This document shows, piece after piece, positions 12,450-23,837 of a stretch of 64,000 nt of DNA; position 1 is the first letter of the stretch; every line of letters starts with the position of its first letter. The DNA is taken from the NCBI GenBank assembly GCA_027943885.1, contig AP027078.1, forward strand, positions 434,001 to 498,000. Reading direction: 5' to 3'. Below the pieces are notes generated by a model, which was not told the origin of the DNA, made no database searches, and worked only from the letters and a program-made list of their open reading frames with translations. The position numbers were made by a program, and so were the translations under genes. This DNA comes from Candidatus Tyloplasma litorale. Its GTDB lineage: Bacteria; Bacillota_I; Bacilli_A; Mycoplasmatales; Hepatoplasmataceae.

Positions 12450-14405
12450 TTAAATAAAAATTAAATAACAAATAATTAAAAATATTAAAAGAATTATTAT
12501 CTCTATTATTATTCAAAAAGCTGGGCTTAAAGAATTACTTTTAATTTCTGTTCTTTTTGTTGTAAATGATAAATCAATATTTTTTTCAACATTATTAAGT
12601 TTTGCATTAGTTATTGTAAATTCTTGTTCTGATTCCAAACCTAAAATTGTGTAGTAAATTTCTGTTCCATCAGTTGAATCATGAGTTAGAGTTATTCCAT
12701 CAACTGGAGTTGTTGTTGTTAAATCACCATCATGATTAGCAAGATGAAGAATTAAATCATTTTCATCAAAGTTTGTTGTTGAAGTAGTGACTTTAATTTG
12801 GGCAGATGAATTTGTAATTGATTCATCAATAATTTCAATAGAATTAACTATTGCTGGTGTTTCTAATGTTGTAAAAGATAGATTAATATCATTTGTTGAA
12901 ATGCCATTAAGTTCTGCACTAGTGATTGTATATTGTGTATTTGAATCTAAACCTGAAATTGTGTAATAAATTGATGTATTACTTGTTGCAATATAATTTA
13001 AGCTTATACCTTCAATTGAGTTTTCTATTGTTAATTCTTCATCATAATCATCAAGATGAAGAATTAAATCATTTTCATCAAAGTTTGTTGTTGAAGTAGT
13101 GACTTTAATTTGGGCAGAAGAATTTGTAACTAAATCATCAACAATTTCAATAGAATTAACTGTTGCTGGTGTTTCTAATGTTGTAAAAGATATATCAATA
13201 TCATTTGCTGAAATGTCATTAAGTTCTGCACTAGTTATTGTATATTTTGTATTGGAATTCAATCCTGAAATTGTGTAGTAAATTTCTGTTTCTGTTTCAC
13301 TAGTTAAATCATGATTTAAAGTTATTCCATCAACTGGGTTTCCTATTGTTAGATTACCATCATGACCATCAAGTTGAAGAACTAAATCATTTTCATCAAA
13401 GTTTGTTGTTGAAGTAGAGACTTTAATTTGGGCAGAGGAATCTGTAATTAATCCATTAATAATTTCAATATTAGTAATGGTCGCTAGAGGTGGATTTGTT
13501 GTAAAAGACAAATTAAAATTAGTAGTTACAGCATCTCCATGTTCTATATCATCATAATATGTACCATCAAGATTAGCTTCTTTTATTGTATATGTTGTTG
13601 ATGGTTCTAAACCTGAAATTGTAAATAAACAAATTTCTTCATAATAAGATTCATCATTTAAAACATCATAAACATTAGAATAAGAATAAATATTTTCATC
13701 ATATGTTAAAGTAATATCATCAATTGGATATCCAACTGCTAAAAGTTCATCATAATCTTCTAATTTTAATCTAAAATTTATATCTTGGTCTTCCACACCT
13801 TCAATACCTTCAATAAAAGATTGAAGAGAATATCTCATAGAAATAAATTTTGCCTTAATTTGAATGGAGTTAGAAGTGATTGAATCATCAACAAGTTCAA
13901 TATCTTGTACATATGGAAATCTATTAGCTGTAAAAGAAATATTATTAGTATTATATTGAGTGGTGCTATCATTATCGATAGTAACATATTCTACATGATA
14001 AGTAGTAAACTGATCTAAATTATAGATAATATATGTAACATGATCAGCAGAGTGAGCTAAGTCAAGTATGTAAGGTTCTTCATGATCATAATCATCACTA
14101 TAAACTATAGGTTCTTCAAATTCAGCAAATTTTATTTCGAAATCTTTATAGATATCTTCATAATGTTCATTTACATAATCAACATCATTAAAATCAACAC
14201 GCATTGAAGTATAAGTTTCAGCTGGATATCCAATAGAAAAAGAATCTATATATGGATCCGGGCTATATTCTTCATTTTCTTTTACATTATAAGAAGAATT
14301 AGAAATAGGAGTTAAATTATTTTTTTCTAAAATATTAAAAATTGAAAATATAAAAAATAATGGAATTAATAATATTGAAAGAAAAATAATAATTTTTTTA
14401 AGCAT
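12450..14405 (-). CDS. FN3-like repeat surface protein C (651 aa)
   Basis: Complete: ATG at 14405, TAA at 12450-12452, with UGA-Trp just before the anchor. It starts MLKKIIIFLSILLIPLFFIF (signal/anchor), has a head domain (YSPDPYIDS, TYHVEYVTIDND, FPYVQDIELVDDSIT), one divergent FN3-like unit and only about four 103-residue units, making it the shortest member. One unit is an atypical variant (ELTIENSIEGISLNYIATSN) that also occurs in paralog A. The end, TKRTEIKSNSLSPAF then W and a hydrophobic run, is nearly the same as in paralog A. No Shine-Dalgarno sequence is visible; an extended -10 lies 9 nt before the ATG. Surface location is inferred from the two hydrophobic ends. Confidence 0.85.
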
Positions 14406-14414
14406 AACAAACTA

Positions 14415-14423
14415 ATTTTATCA
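14415..14423 (-). promoter_or_regulatory. Extended -10 of paralog C
   Basis: The minus strand reads TGATAAAAT, ending 9 nt before the ATG at 14405. The same block stands at the same distance before the genes starting at 17144 and 20298. Transcripts would begin at or within a few bases of the ATG, in keeping with the absence of a Shine-Dalgarno sequence. Confidence 0.5.
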
Positions 14424-14482
14424 TATTCAAAATATATTTTAGAAATTATCTTTTAATGCTTTTATAACTAATGAAGTTATTT

Positions 14483-14497
14483 AAAAAAAAAAAAAAA
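14483..14497. repeat. 15-A homopolymer upstream of paralog C
   Basis: Fifteen A residues on the plus strand, about 78 nt upstream of the start codon at 14405, the same length as the tract in the promoter of the gene starting at 6297. Here it does not lie between recognisable -35 and -10 boxes, so any role in switching is less clear. Confidence 0.7.
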
Positions 14498-14585
14498 CTC
14501 TTTTAAACTTAAATATAATATTTTTTTCTATATAGTATGTAAGTTATAAAAAGAATTTAATTTATTTATTTTTTAAGAAACTAAT
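14498..14585. repeat. Intergenic repeat of the surface-protein cluster, copy 2
   Basis: Nearly identical to 12352-12449 over about 85 bp, with the same core (aacttaaatataatattt, then ctatatagtatgtaagtt). It lies directly downstream of the stop codon of the gene ending at 14586. Confidence 0.75.
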
Positions 14586-17144
14586 TTAAATAAATAAGTA
14601 AATAATAAATATTAAGAATAAAAGAAGTGCGATTATTGTCATTACTACTATAAATCAACCTAATGAATTATTGCTTAAATCTATTGTAAGATCAAATTCA
14701 ACTCAAGTTGAATGATCATTATCAATTGATGCATCAGTAATCTTGTAAATATTTCCTTCTTCTAAACCTGAAATTGTGTATGTAGCTATATTATTAACTT
14801 TATTACTATTGTATGTTAGGGTAACACCATCTATTGAAGTTGATGTTGTCAATAATTGATCTCCATAACCATCAAGATGAAATGCTAAATTATTTTCATT
14901 AAAATCTTCATTAGATGTTTTAATTTTTATTTCAATAGAATTTTCTTCGATTGAATTGTTTACAAATGATAAATCTTCAATAAAAATATCAGAAGTTATA
15001 AATGATAAATCAATATTTTTTTCAACATTATTAAGTTTTGCACTAGTGATTGTATATTCTGATTCTGATTCTAAACCTGAAATTGTGTATATAATTTCTG
15101 TTCCATCAGTTGAAACATGAGTTAGAGTTATTCCATCAACTGGAGTTGTTGTTGTTAAATCACCATCATGATTAGCAAGATGAAGAACTAAGTCATTTAC
15201 ATTAAAATTTGTTGTTGAAGTAATGACTTTAATTTGGGCAGAAGAATCTGTGACTGAATCTGTGACAACTTGAATAGAATTAACTATTGCTAAAGAGATT
15301 GCTGTTGTGAATGATTCATTAATAACCTTTTCAGTATCATTAAGTTTTGCGCTAACAATTGTGTATTGTGTATTTTGTGTTAAACCTGAAATTGTGTAAT
15401 AAATTTCTGTTTCGTTTGTCGAATCATAAGTTAGAATTATTCCATCAAGTGGGGTTGATGTTGTTAGATCACCATCATGACCAGCGAGTTGAAGAGCTAA
15501 ATCATCTACATTAAAGTTTGTTGTTGAAGTAGTGACTTTAATTTGAGCAGAAGAATCTGTGACTGAATCTGTGACAACTTGAATAGAGTTAACTACCGCA
15601 GGGGAGATTGCTGTTGTAAAGGATACATCAACAGTTGTTTCAATATCATTAATTTCTGCAGTAGTGATTGTGTATTGTGTACCTTGTGTTAAACCTGAAA
15701 TTGTGTATATAATTTCTGTTTCATTTGTCGAATCATAAGTTAGAGTTATTCCATCAACTGGAGTTGTTATTGTTAAATCACCATCATGATTAGCAAGATG
15801 AAGAATTAAATCTTTTTCATCAAAGTTTGTTGTTGAAGTAGTGACTTTAATTTGAGCAGAAGAATCTGTAACTGAATCTGTGACAACTTGAATAGAGTTA
15901 ACTACCGCAGGGGAGATTGCTGTTGTAAAGGATACATCAACAGTTGTTTCAATATCATTAATTTCTGCAGTAGTGATTGTGTATTGTGTACCTTGTGTTA
16001 AACCTGAAATTGTGTATATAATTTCTGTTTCATTTGTCGAATCATAAGTTAGAGTTATTCCATCAACTGGAGTTGATGTTGTTAGATCACCATCATGGCC
16101 AGCAAGTTGAATAGCTAAATCATCTTCATTAAAATTTGTTGTTGAAGTAGTGACTTTAATTTGGGCAGAAGAATCTGTGATTGAATTAGCAACAAGTTCA
16201 ATAGAATTAATTGTTGCTAAAACTGGTTTTGTTACAAAAGATAAATCAAAATTATTAATTAAATATTTTTCATAATCCTCATCATAAGGATCCGGATTAA
16301 AAAAAGAAGCTTTTGTTATTTTATATGTAGTTTCTGGTTCTAATCCTGAAATTGTAAATAAAAGATCTGTTTCAAAATAAATAACCGGACCTTCATCATA
16401 ATAATAATCAGAATTAATAACATTATAATCATAATAAACAATATCATCATAAGATAAATTAATGTCATTAATTTCATTATTAATTGATAAAATTTCATCA
16501 TAATTTTCTAATTGTAATCAAAACTCAAAGTTACCATTATAAAGATTTTCACTTTCTTCTAGAAAAAAGAACGGAATGACAAATCTCACTTGAATTTGAC
16601 TAGAATTATAAGTAATTGAATCATCAACAAGTTCAATATCTTGTACATATGGAAAATCATTAACTGAAAAAGCAAGATTATCACAACTAGTTCAAGTATT
16701 ATCATCATTATCAATAGAAATATATTCAATATGATAAGTAGTAAAGAAATCTAAATTTGAAAAATAATACATTATTGAATTTGAATCACTTAATGTTGGT
16801 GCTTCAAGTAAAGCGATTTCATCTTCAACATAAGATTCATTATAAATTATAGGTTCTTCAAATTCAGCTAATTTTATTTCAATATTATCATAATTTGAAT
16901 TTGCATAAGCTAAATCATTGAAAAAAACTCTTACATACATTCTATCATTATCTGGAACAGCTCCAGGACCTAATCAAATTCCATCTATATATGGATCTGG
17001 AGTATATTCTTCATTTTCTTTTACATTATAAGAAGAATCAGAAATAGAAGTTAAATTATTTTTTTCTGAAATATCAAAAATTGAAAATATAAAAAATAAT
17101 GGAATTAATAATATTGAAAGAAAAATAATAATTTTTTTAAGCAT
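14586..17144 (-). CDS. FN3-like repeat surface protein B (852 aa)
   Basis: ATG at 17144, TAA at 14586-14588, open in code 4. It begins MLKKIIIFLSILLIPLFFIF, has a head domain (YTPDPYIDGIW, MYVRVFFNDLAYA, TYHIEYISIDND, FPYVQDIELVDD) with UGA-Trp residues, a divergent first FN3-like unit, about five 103-residue units, and a last unit and anchor of the same type as gene D (GLEEGNIYKIT, DNDHSTWVEFDL, then WFIVVMTIIALLLFLIF). Two adjacent units are almost identical over about 250 bp (15520-15770 and 15829-16079), a recent tandem duplication. An extended -10 (TGATAAAAT) lies 9 nt before the ATG. Ligand or host target unknown. Confidence 0.82.
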
Positions 17145-17153
17145 AACAATTTA

Positions 17154-17162
17154 ATTTTATCA
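17154..17162 (-). promoter_or_regulatory. Extended -10 of paralog B
   Basis: TGATAAAAT on the minus strand, 9 nt before the ATG at 17144, in the same context as at 14415-14423 and 20308-20316. Confidence 0.5.
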
Positions 17163-17163
17163 T

Positions 17164-17310
17164 ATTCAAAATATAATCTTCTCCATCAGAAGTATTAAAA
17201 TCATCAGAAACATAATCTATATATGGATCTGGAGTATAATCTTTACTTTGATTTGTATTGTAAAAAAATTGAAACTTAAATTATTTTGTTTTGAGATATT
17301 AAAAATTGAA
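17164..17310 (-). pseudogene. 5' remnant of a D-type surface-protein gene
   Basis: The sequence from about 17164 to 17310 matches the N-terminal coding region of gene D (about 12120-12260), including the YTPDPYIDYVSDDFNTSDGE codons. It has lost most of the signal segment and its start codon and has no downstream body. It lies between the 5' end of paralog B and the intergenic repeat, so it marks the scar of a deleted or recombined paralog. Confidence 0.75.
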
Positions 17311-17332
17311 AATATTATATAAAAAAATATAA

Positions 17333-17424
17333 TAAATAACTCTAAACTTAAATATAATATTTTTTTCTATATAGTATGTAAGTTATAAAAAGAATTTAAT
17401 TTATTTACTTTTTAAAAAACTAAT
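17333..17424. repeat. Intergenic repeat of the surface-protein cluster, copy 3
   Basis: Third copy of the element at 12352-12449 and 14498-14585, ending at the stop codon of the gene at 17425-20298. It has lost a few bases at its left end (ctctaaactt instead of ctcttttaaactt). Confidence 0.75.
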
Positions 17425-20298
17425 TTAAATAAAAATTAAATAACAAATAATTAAAAACATTAAAAGAATTATTATCTCTATTATTATTCAAGAAGTTGGG
17501 CTTAAAGAATCATTTTCAATTTCTGTTCTTTTTGTTGTAAATGATAAATCAATATTTTTTTCAACATTATTAAGTTTTGCATTAGTTATTGTAAATTCTT
17601 GTTCTGATTCCAAACCTAAAATTGTGTAGTAAATTTCTGTTTCATCAGTTGAATCATGAGTTAGAGTTATTCCATCAACTGGAGTTGTTGTTGTTAAATC
17701 ACCATCATGATTAGCAAGATGAAGAATTAAATCATTTTCATCAAAGTTTGTTGTTGAAGTAGTGACTTTGATTTGGGCAGATGAATCTGTGATTGATTCA
17801 TCAATAATTTCAATAGAATTAACTGTTGCTGGTGTTTCTAATGTTGTAAAAGATAGATCAATATCATTTGCTGAAATGTCATTAAGTTCTGCACTAGTGA
17901 TTGTATATTGTGTATTTGAATCTAAACCTGAAATTGTGTAATAAATTGATGTATTACTTGTTGCAATATAATTTAAACTTATACCTTCAATTGAGTTTTC
18001 TATTGTTAATTCTTCATCATAACCATCAAGATGAAGAATTAAATCATCTTCATTAAAATTTGTTGTTGAAGTAGTCACTTTGATTTGGGCAGATGAATCT
18101 GTGATTGAATCATCAATAACTTCAATGGAATTAACTATTGCTAGAGAAATTTCTGTTGTAAAGGATACTTCAACAGTTGTTTCAATACCATTAAATTCTG
18201 CACTAGTGATTGTATATTGTGTGCCTTGTGCTAAACCTGAAATTGTGTAGTAAATTTCTGTTCCATTTGTTGAATCATTAGTTAGAGTTATTCCATCAAC
18301 TGGAGTTGATGTTGTTAAATCACCATCATGACCAACAAGTTGAAGAGATAAATCATCTACATTAAAGTTTGTTGTTGAAGTAGTCACTTTGATTTGGGCA
18401 GATGAATCTGTGATTGAATCAGCAACAATTTCAATATTGGTAACTTTTGCTAAAGAGATTGCTGTTGTAAATGATTCATTGATAACCTTTTCAGTATCAT
18501 TAAGTTCTGCACTAACAATTGTGTATTGTGTGCCTTGTGCTAAACCTGAAATTGTGTAGTAAATTTCTGTTTCGTTTGTTGAATCATTAGTTAGAGTTAT
18601 TCCATCAACTGGAGTTGATGTTGTTAAATCACCATCATGACCAACAAGTTGAAGAGATAAATCATCTACATTAAAGTTTGTTGTTGAAGTAGCGACTTTA
18701 ATTTGGGCAGATGAATCTGTGATTGAATCATCAATAACTTCAATGGAATTAACTATTGCTAGAGAAATTTCTGTTTTAAAGGATACTTCAACAGTTGTTT
18801 CATTACCATTAAGCTCTGCACTAGTGATTGTGTATTGTGTCTCTTGTTCTAAACCTGAAATTGTGTATATAATTTCTGTTTCGTTTGTTGAATCATTAGT
18901 TAGAGTTATTCCATCAACTGGAGTTGATGTTGTTAGATCACCATCATAACCTTCAAGATGAAGAACTAAATCACCTGCATTAAAGTTTGTTGTTGAAGTA
19001 GTAACTTTAATTTGAGCAGAAGAATCTGTGATTAAATCTGTGACAACTTGAATAGAGCTAACCGCTGCTGGAGTGATTCCTGTTGTAAAGGATACATCAA
19101 TAGTTTTTTCAGTACCATTAAGTTCTGCACTAGTGATTGTGTATTGTATCTCTTGTTCTAAACCTGAAATTGTGTATATAATTTCTGTTTCGTTTGTTGA
19201 ATCATTAGTTAAAGTTATTCCATCAACTGGAGTTGATGTTGTTAGATCACCATCATGATCTTCAAGATGAAGAACTAAATCATCTGCATTAAAGTTTGTT
19301 GTTGAGGTAGTGACTTTAATTTGGGCAGATGAATCCGTAATTGATTCATCAATAATTTCAATAGAATTAACTGTTGCTGGTGTTTCTAATGTTGTAAATG
19401 ATAAATCAAAATTATTAATTATAAATTTATCATAGTCTGCATCAGCATCATTAAAATAAATATTAGATTCTTTTATTGTATATGTTGTTGATGGGTTTAA
19501 GCCTGAAATTGTAAATAGAAAATCTCCTTCAGAATAAGTATTTAAAAGGCTTTCATCTTCTAATGATTGATTAAGAACATTAGAATAAAGATAAATATTT
19601 TCATCATATGTTAAAGTAATATCATCAATTGGATTTCCAATTGATAAAAGTTCATCATAATTTTCTAATTTTAATCAAAAATTTATATCATATTCTTCTT
19701 CATAACCTCCCACGCCTTCAATGAGTTGTTGGAAAGTGTAAAAACCAGAAATAAATCTTGCTTTAATTTGAACAGAATTAGAAGTAATTGAATCATCAAC
19801 AACTTCAATATCTTGTACATATGGAAAATAATTATATGCGAAAGTAAAATTATCAACACTAGTTCAAGTATCAGAATCATTATCTATAGAAATATATTCA
19901 ATATGATAAGTAGTAAAGGGATCTAAATTATATACTGAATAAGTAATTTTACCCTCATTATTTACAAAAATTTTACTTACATAAACTACATCCACAATAC
20001 CTTCATTATAATCATTATAAAGTACAGGTTGGTCCAATTCAGCAAATTTTATTTGGATATCCATATAATGATTATGTGCATAATCAGAATCATTTACAAA
20101 AACATTAAGTCAAAAAAAAGAATCGATTTCCACAGAATCTATATATGGATCTGGAGTATATTCTTCATTTTCTTTTACATTATAAGAAGAATCAAAAATA
20201 GAAGTTAAATTATTTTTTTCTGAAATATCAAAAATTGAAAATATAAAAAATAATGGAATTAATAATATTGAAAGAAAAATAATAATTTTTTTAAGCAT
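17425..20298 (-). CDS. FN3-like repeat surface protein A (957 aa)
   Basis: ATG at 20298, TAA at 17425-17427, open in code 4. It opens with MLKKIIIFLSILLIPLFFIF, then a head domain (YTPDPYIDSVEI, VNDSDYAHNHYMDIQIKFAE, TYHIEYISIDND, FPYVQDIEVVDDSITSNSVQ), a divergent FN3-like unit, about seven 103-residue units, and a C-terminus (NDSLSPTSW followed by a hydrophobic run of I, L, F, M) shared with paralog C. The C-terminal units are almost the same as those of paralog C, including the ELTIENSIEGISLNYIATSN variant, which points to recombination between the two. It is transcribed away from cas9, sharing a 127-bp intergenic region with it. Surface adhesin or shield by inference. Confidence 0.85.
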
Positions 20299-20307
20299 AA
20301 CAATTTA

Positions 20308-20316
20308 ATTTTATCA
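20308..20316 (-). promoter_or_regulatory. Extended -10 of paralog A
   Basis: TGATAAAAT on the minus strand, 9 nt before the ATG at 20298. The surrounding 100 or more bases are almost the same as those upstream of paralog B, so the two 5' regions are recent duplicates. Confidence 0.5.
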
Positions 20317-20383
20317 TATTCAAAATATAAAATATATTTTAGAAAATATTTATTAAAATTAACTATTAAAGATGGTTTTTTAA

Positions 20384-20420
20384 TGTATAAATTTCATATA
20401 CAAATAAATAAACTAGGAGA
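20384..20420 (+). promoter_or_regulatory. cas9 -10 region and Shine-Dalgarno
   Basis: A TATAAA preceded by TG (20384-20391) is a candidate -10, about 35 nt before the ATG. AGGAGA at 20415-20420 is a good ribosome site 5 nt before the ATG at 20426 and fixes the start. No clear -35 box is seen. The surface genes of this cluster lack such a ribosome site. Confidence 0.5.
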
Positions 20421-20425
20421 GAAAA

Positions 20426-23400
20426 ATGTCCAAAAAAATACTAGGTTTAGATATAGGAGTTGCATCATTAGGATGAGCAGTTACTAAATATAGTGAAGAA
20501 AACAAAAAATGAGAAATTGATGATTTTGGAGTTAGACTTTGAAACGCATCTGAAGAAAGTAAAACTTTAGAATCAAAAGCTCAAAAAGCAAGAAATTTTA
20601 GATCTCAAAGAAGATTAGTTAAGAGAAGACTTCAAAGAACAATTGATTTAAAAAATTACTTTATTAACCAAAATTTCATGACAAAGGATGAAATTGAAGA
20701 ACACTTTAAAAAATTAACTGAAAAAGATAATGGATATAATTCTGAAAATGAAGAATTAAATCCACTTGAATTAAGATTTAGGGGTTTAAACAATGAATTG
20801 ACATTAAAGCAAATATTTATTGTTTGTTTTCATATTGCTAAAAATAGAGGATATGAAAATATGTTCTCTTTTGATAGTCTAGATAACAAAGATTCAAGAC
20901 AAGGGTTAAAATTTGCACAAGACTTAATCAATAAATATGGAACACCTATTGAAGCAATTAAAGAGGATGAATTTTTTAAAGGCAATTGATATAGAAATAC
21001 AAAAACAAAAGATTCAAAAGGAAAAGTAATTTTAAGAAAAGAAAAAGATATTTTATTTACAAGACAAGATCTTAAAAATGAATTAACAAAAATACTTGAT
21101 AAGCAAATTGAATTTAATAAAATAAACGAAGAACAAAAAAATGAAATATTAAATAAAATCATATTTAGACAAAGATACTTCGAAGATGGTCCAGGTAGAG
21201 CAAATGAGGAAATGAGAAAGAAAGAATATGATATTTCAAAAAGAAATTTTTCATCTTTCCATGATACTATAGGAAAATGTAGATTTTATCCTGAAGAAAA
21301 TAGATTATCTTACAATTCTATATATGGAGATATATTCTTTATTATTAATGAATTATCTAAAATGTTCACTGGAGAATTAAAAGATATTAATGAAGAAGAT
21401 TTAACTCAAGAAAATTTTGAATTAAATGAAAAAGCTAAAGAAAATCGTATAAAAATTTTAAAATATGTTATTCAAAAATACCTAGATAAAAAAGAATTTA
21501 AAGAAAGATATGTAAAGGAAATATTTGAAAAATTAGAAATTCCATATTCAAGAAAAGAAAAAGGAATAAGTTTTTCTAGTGCTAAATTATTTTTATACAA
21601 TTTAAATAAAAATTTTCCTAATTGAACTAAAAGTGAATTAGAAAAAAGCAATTATGAATTAAATTTAATTGATTCAAATTCCAAAATTGAACAATTAGGC
21701 GAAATTCTTTCTAATTACATGACACCTAAAAAAATCATTGAAGAAATTAAAAAAGAAGAAATTAATATTAATCAACTAGATGAAATAGAAAATGAAATTG
21801 ATTTACTAAAAAGAATGAACAAAATAAGTAATTCTGGAAGATTTAATGTTTCTAAAAAATATGTTCAAGATTTAATCGATGAGTCATTTGATAATGGAAT
21901 CATCATTGGCAAATTTCAAGATCAAAAAATAAAAGAAAATGAAGAGTTAATAATAAACAATAGAAAAGAAAAAATCAATAATCCCAAAGATATTTGAAAT
22001 CATGTTTTCAATATAAATAGTATTGATAAAGACACAAAATCTAATGCTGTTGTATTTAGATCTATTAATCAAACTAGAATTATTATTAGAGCTTTATTAA
22101 AAAAATATAACAATTTTTCAACAATAAATATTGAAGCAGCAAGGGATTTATATGCTGCAAAAACTGAAAGAACTGCTATTAGAAAAAGTCAAGATAAATT
22201 TGAAGATTATAATAACAAAATTAAAATTGAATTAGAAGAAATTGGTGCAATAGTAAATTCAACAAATATTGAAAGATTAAAATTATTTAAACAACAAGCA
22301 TATAAAGGTTCAGATTCTATAGCGATTGATTTTTATGACATCAACTTAAAAGAACAAATTAAAAAAGAGGATATATTCACTAATGAATATGAAGTTGATC
22401 ATATATATCCTTTTTCAAAAAGTTCTGATAATACATTGTGAAATAAAGTTTTAACAAAAAGAGTTTATAATCAAGCAAAAGGAAATAGAACTCCTATTGA
22501 ATATTTTGAATCAAAAAATATCAATAATAAACAAATAGCTCTTTGATTAAAAAATTTAAAAACTAATTTTAAAATATTTTCAAAAAAAGAAATTGCTAAA
22601 GATTCACATACTAGAAAATTTAATTATCTTTCTTTAAACAAAGCATTAAGAGAAGAAGACTTTTCTTCAAGGGATCTTAATGATGTTAGATATATTGGTA
22701 AATATTTATTAGGATACTTTAGAAGAGAATTTAATTTATATGAAGAATTAACTGGTTATAAAGTGCCTAAAATAAATGTGATTAGAGGAATGGTAACTAG
22801 TCAATTTAGAAAAGAATGATTAAAATTTTATATAGAAGATGGTGAAAGACATTTAAATCCATGAGGATTTGATGTTAAAACAAGAGATTTAAGCCCTTAT
22901 CATCACTCTGTTGATGCCATAATATTAGCTCAATTTGAAAGCTATTCTCAAATTGAATATTATTCAATGTTTATTAAATTAAAATCATATACATCAACAT
23001 TAAGAAAAAAAGTACGTTTAGATAAAAACTTTACTTTAAATGATGCTAAAGAAGAATTATATAAAGCTTTTGATTCATTAAAAAAATCAATTAAAAATTT
23101 ATATATTTCAAACAAAAATGAAGAAAAAATAAATTCATTTATTAAAGAAGATTTAACAAGAATGTTAGATCCAATAAATAAAGCACAAGTTTGATTTAAT
23201 TTATATCCAATAATAAATAGCCTTTCTTTAAAAATTAAAAATCTTGTTCCTGTTCAACTTGAAGTTACAAAAACATGAGATGATGAAAAAAATAGAACTA
23301 TTTATAATGTAGAATATAAAGATGAACTTCTACCCAAAGATTGATCAAGAATTAATAATAGAAATATAAATGAATTTCCTTACCCTTCTTATAAAATTGA

Positions 23401-23803
23401 AAGAAGAATTCGTGGACCAATCACAGGTAGTGAATTAATGGTTGCAAAAAAAGAATTTAAAGAAGATAAACACTTTAAAGATCAAAATGGAAATATTTGA
23501 GATAAATCTAAATATATAGGAATGAATCTTGATGATGGTTCTAAATTAAGTAGATATGATATTTTAAATAAGAAAATATCAACAACTAAAATCCTTTCTA
23601 TTAATGAACCATTTGAATTTGAAGGAAAAATTTATTTATATAAAGGTTTCTCAAACAATCAAATTATTCGTGGAAATATATTTTATAAATGAGCGTCAAA
23701 TGAAAAATATAAAAAAATTTATGGAGAATGACCCTATACAAATATAAATAAATATATGAATTTTAAAAAAATTAATATATCAAAAATGGGAAAAATACAA
23801 TAA
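20426..23803 (+). CDS. cas9: Cas9 RNA-guided DNA endonuclease, type II-A (1125 aa)
   Basis: Cas9 cuts DNA complementary to the crRNA guide, using RuvC and HNH nuclease sites and a tracrRNA:crRNA duplex. Code 4 is needed, since many Trp are UGA. RuvC-I is ILGLDIGVASLGW with D9. The arginine-rich bridge helix (KARNFRSQRRLVKRRLQR) is at about 53-70. RuvC-II IEAARDL has E570. The HNH motif EVDHIYPFS has D658 and H659, with Asn in KGNRTP. RuvC-III PYHHSVDAI has H827 and D830. All catalytic residues are present, so it should be active. About 870-1125 should hold the wedge and PAM-interacting parts. At 1125 aa it is compact beside SpCas9 (1368) and nearer SaCas9 (1053). It stands apart from cas1-cas2-csn2, with the array in between; csn2 in the locus assigns it to II-A. 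Confidence 0.97.
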
Positions 23804-23831
23804 AACAAAAGACCAAATGGTCTTTTGTTTT
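23802..23831 (+). terminator. Rho-independent terminator of cas9
   Basis: A perfect 14-bp inverted repeat (aaaacaaaagacca / tggtcttttgtttt) with a 2-nt centre starts inside the cas9 stop codon. It ends six bases before the first CRISPR repeat. Confidence 0.85.
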
Positions 23832-23836
23832 ATAAT
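23831..23836 (+). promoter_or_regulatory. Candidate -10 for the CRISPR array
   Basis: TATAAT lies immediately after the terminator stem and 1 nt before the first repeat at 23838. Initiation would fall in the first repeat. There is no room for a conventional leader, so this box, if used, is the whole array promoter apart from the terminator sequence. No -35 consensus is seen. Confidence 0.4.
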
Positions 23837-23837
23837 T

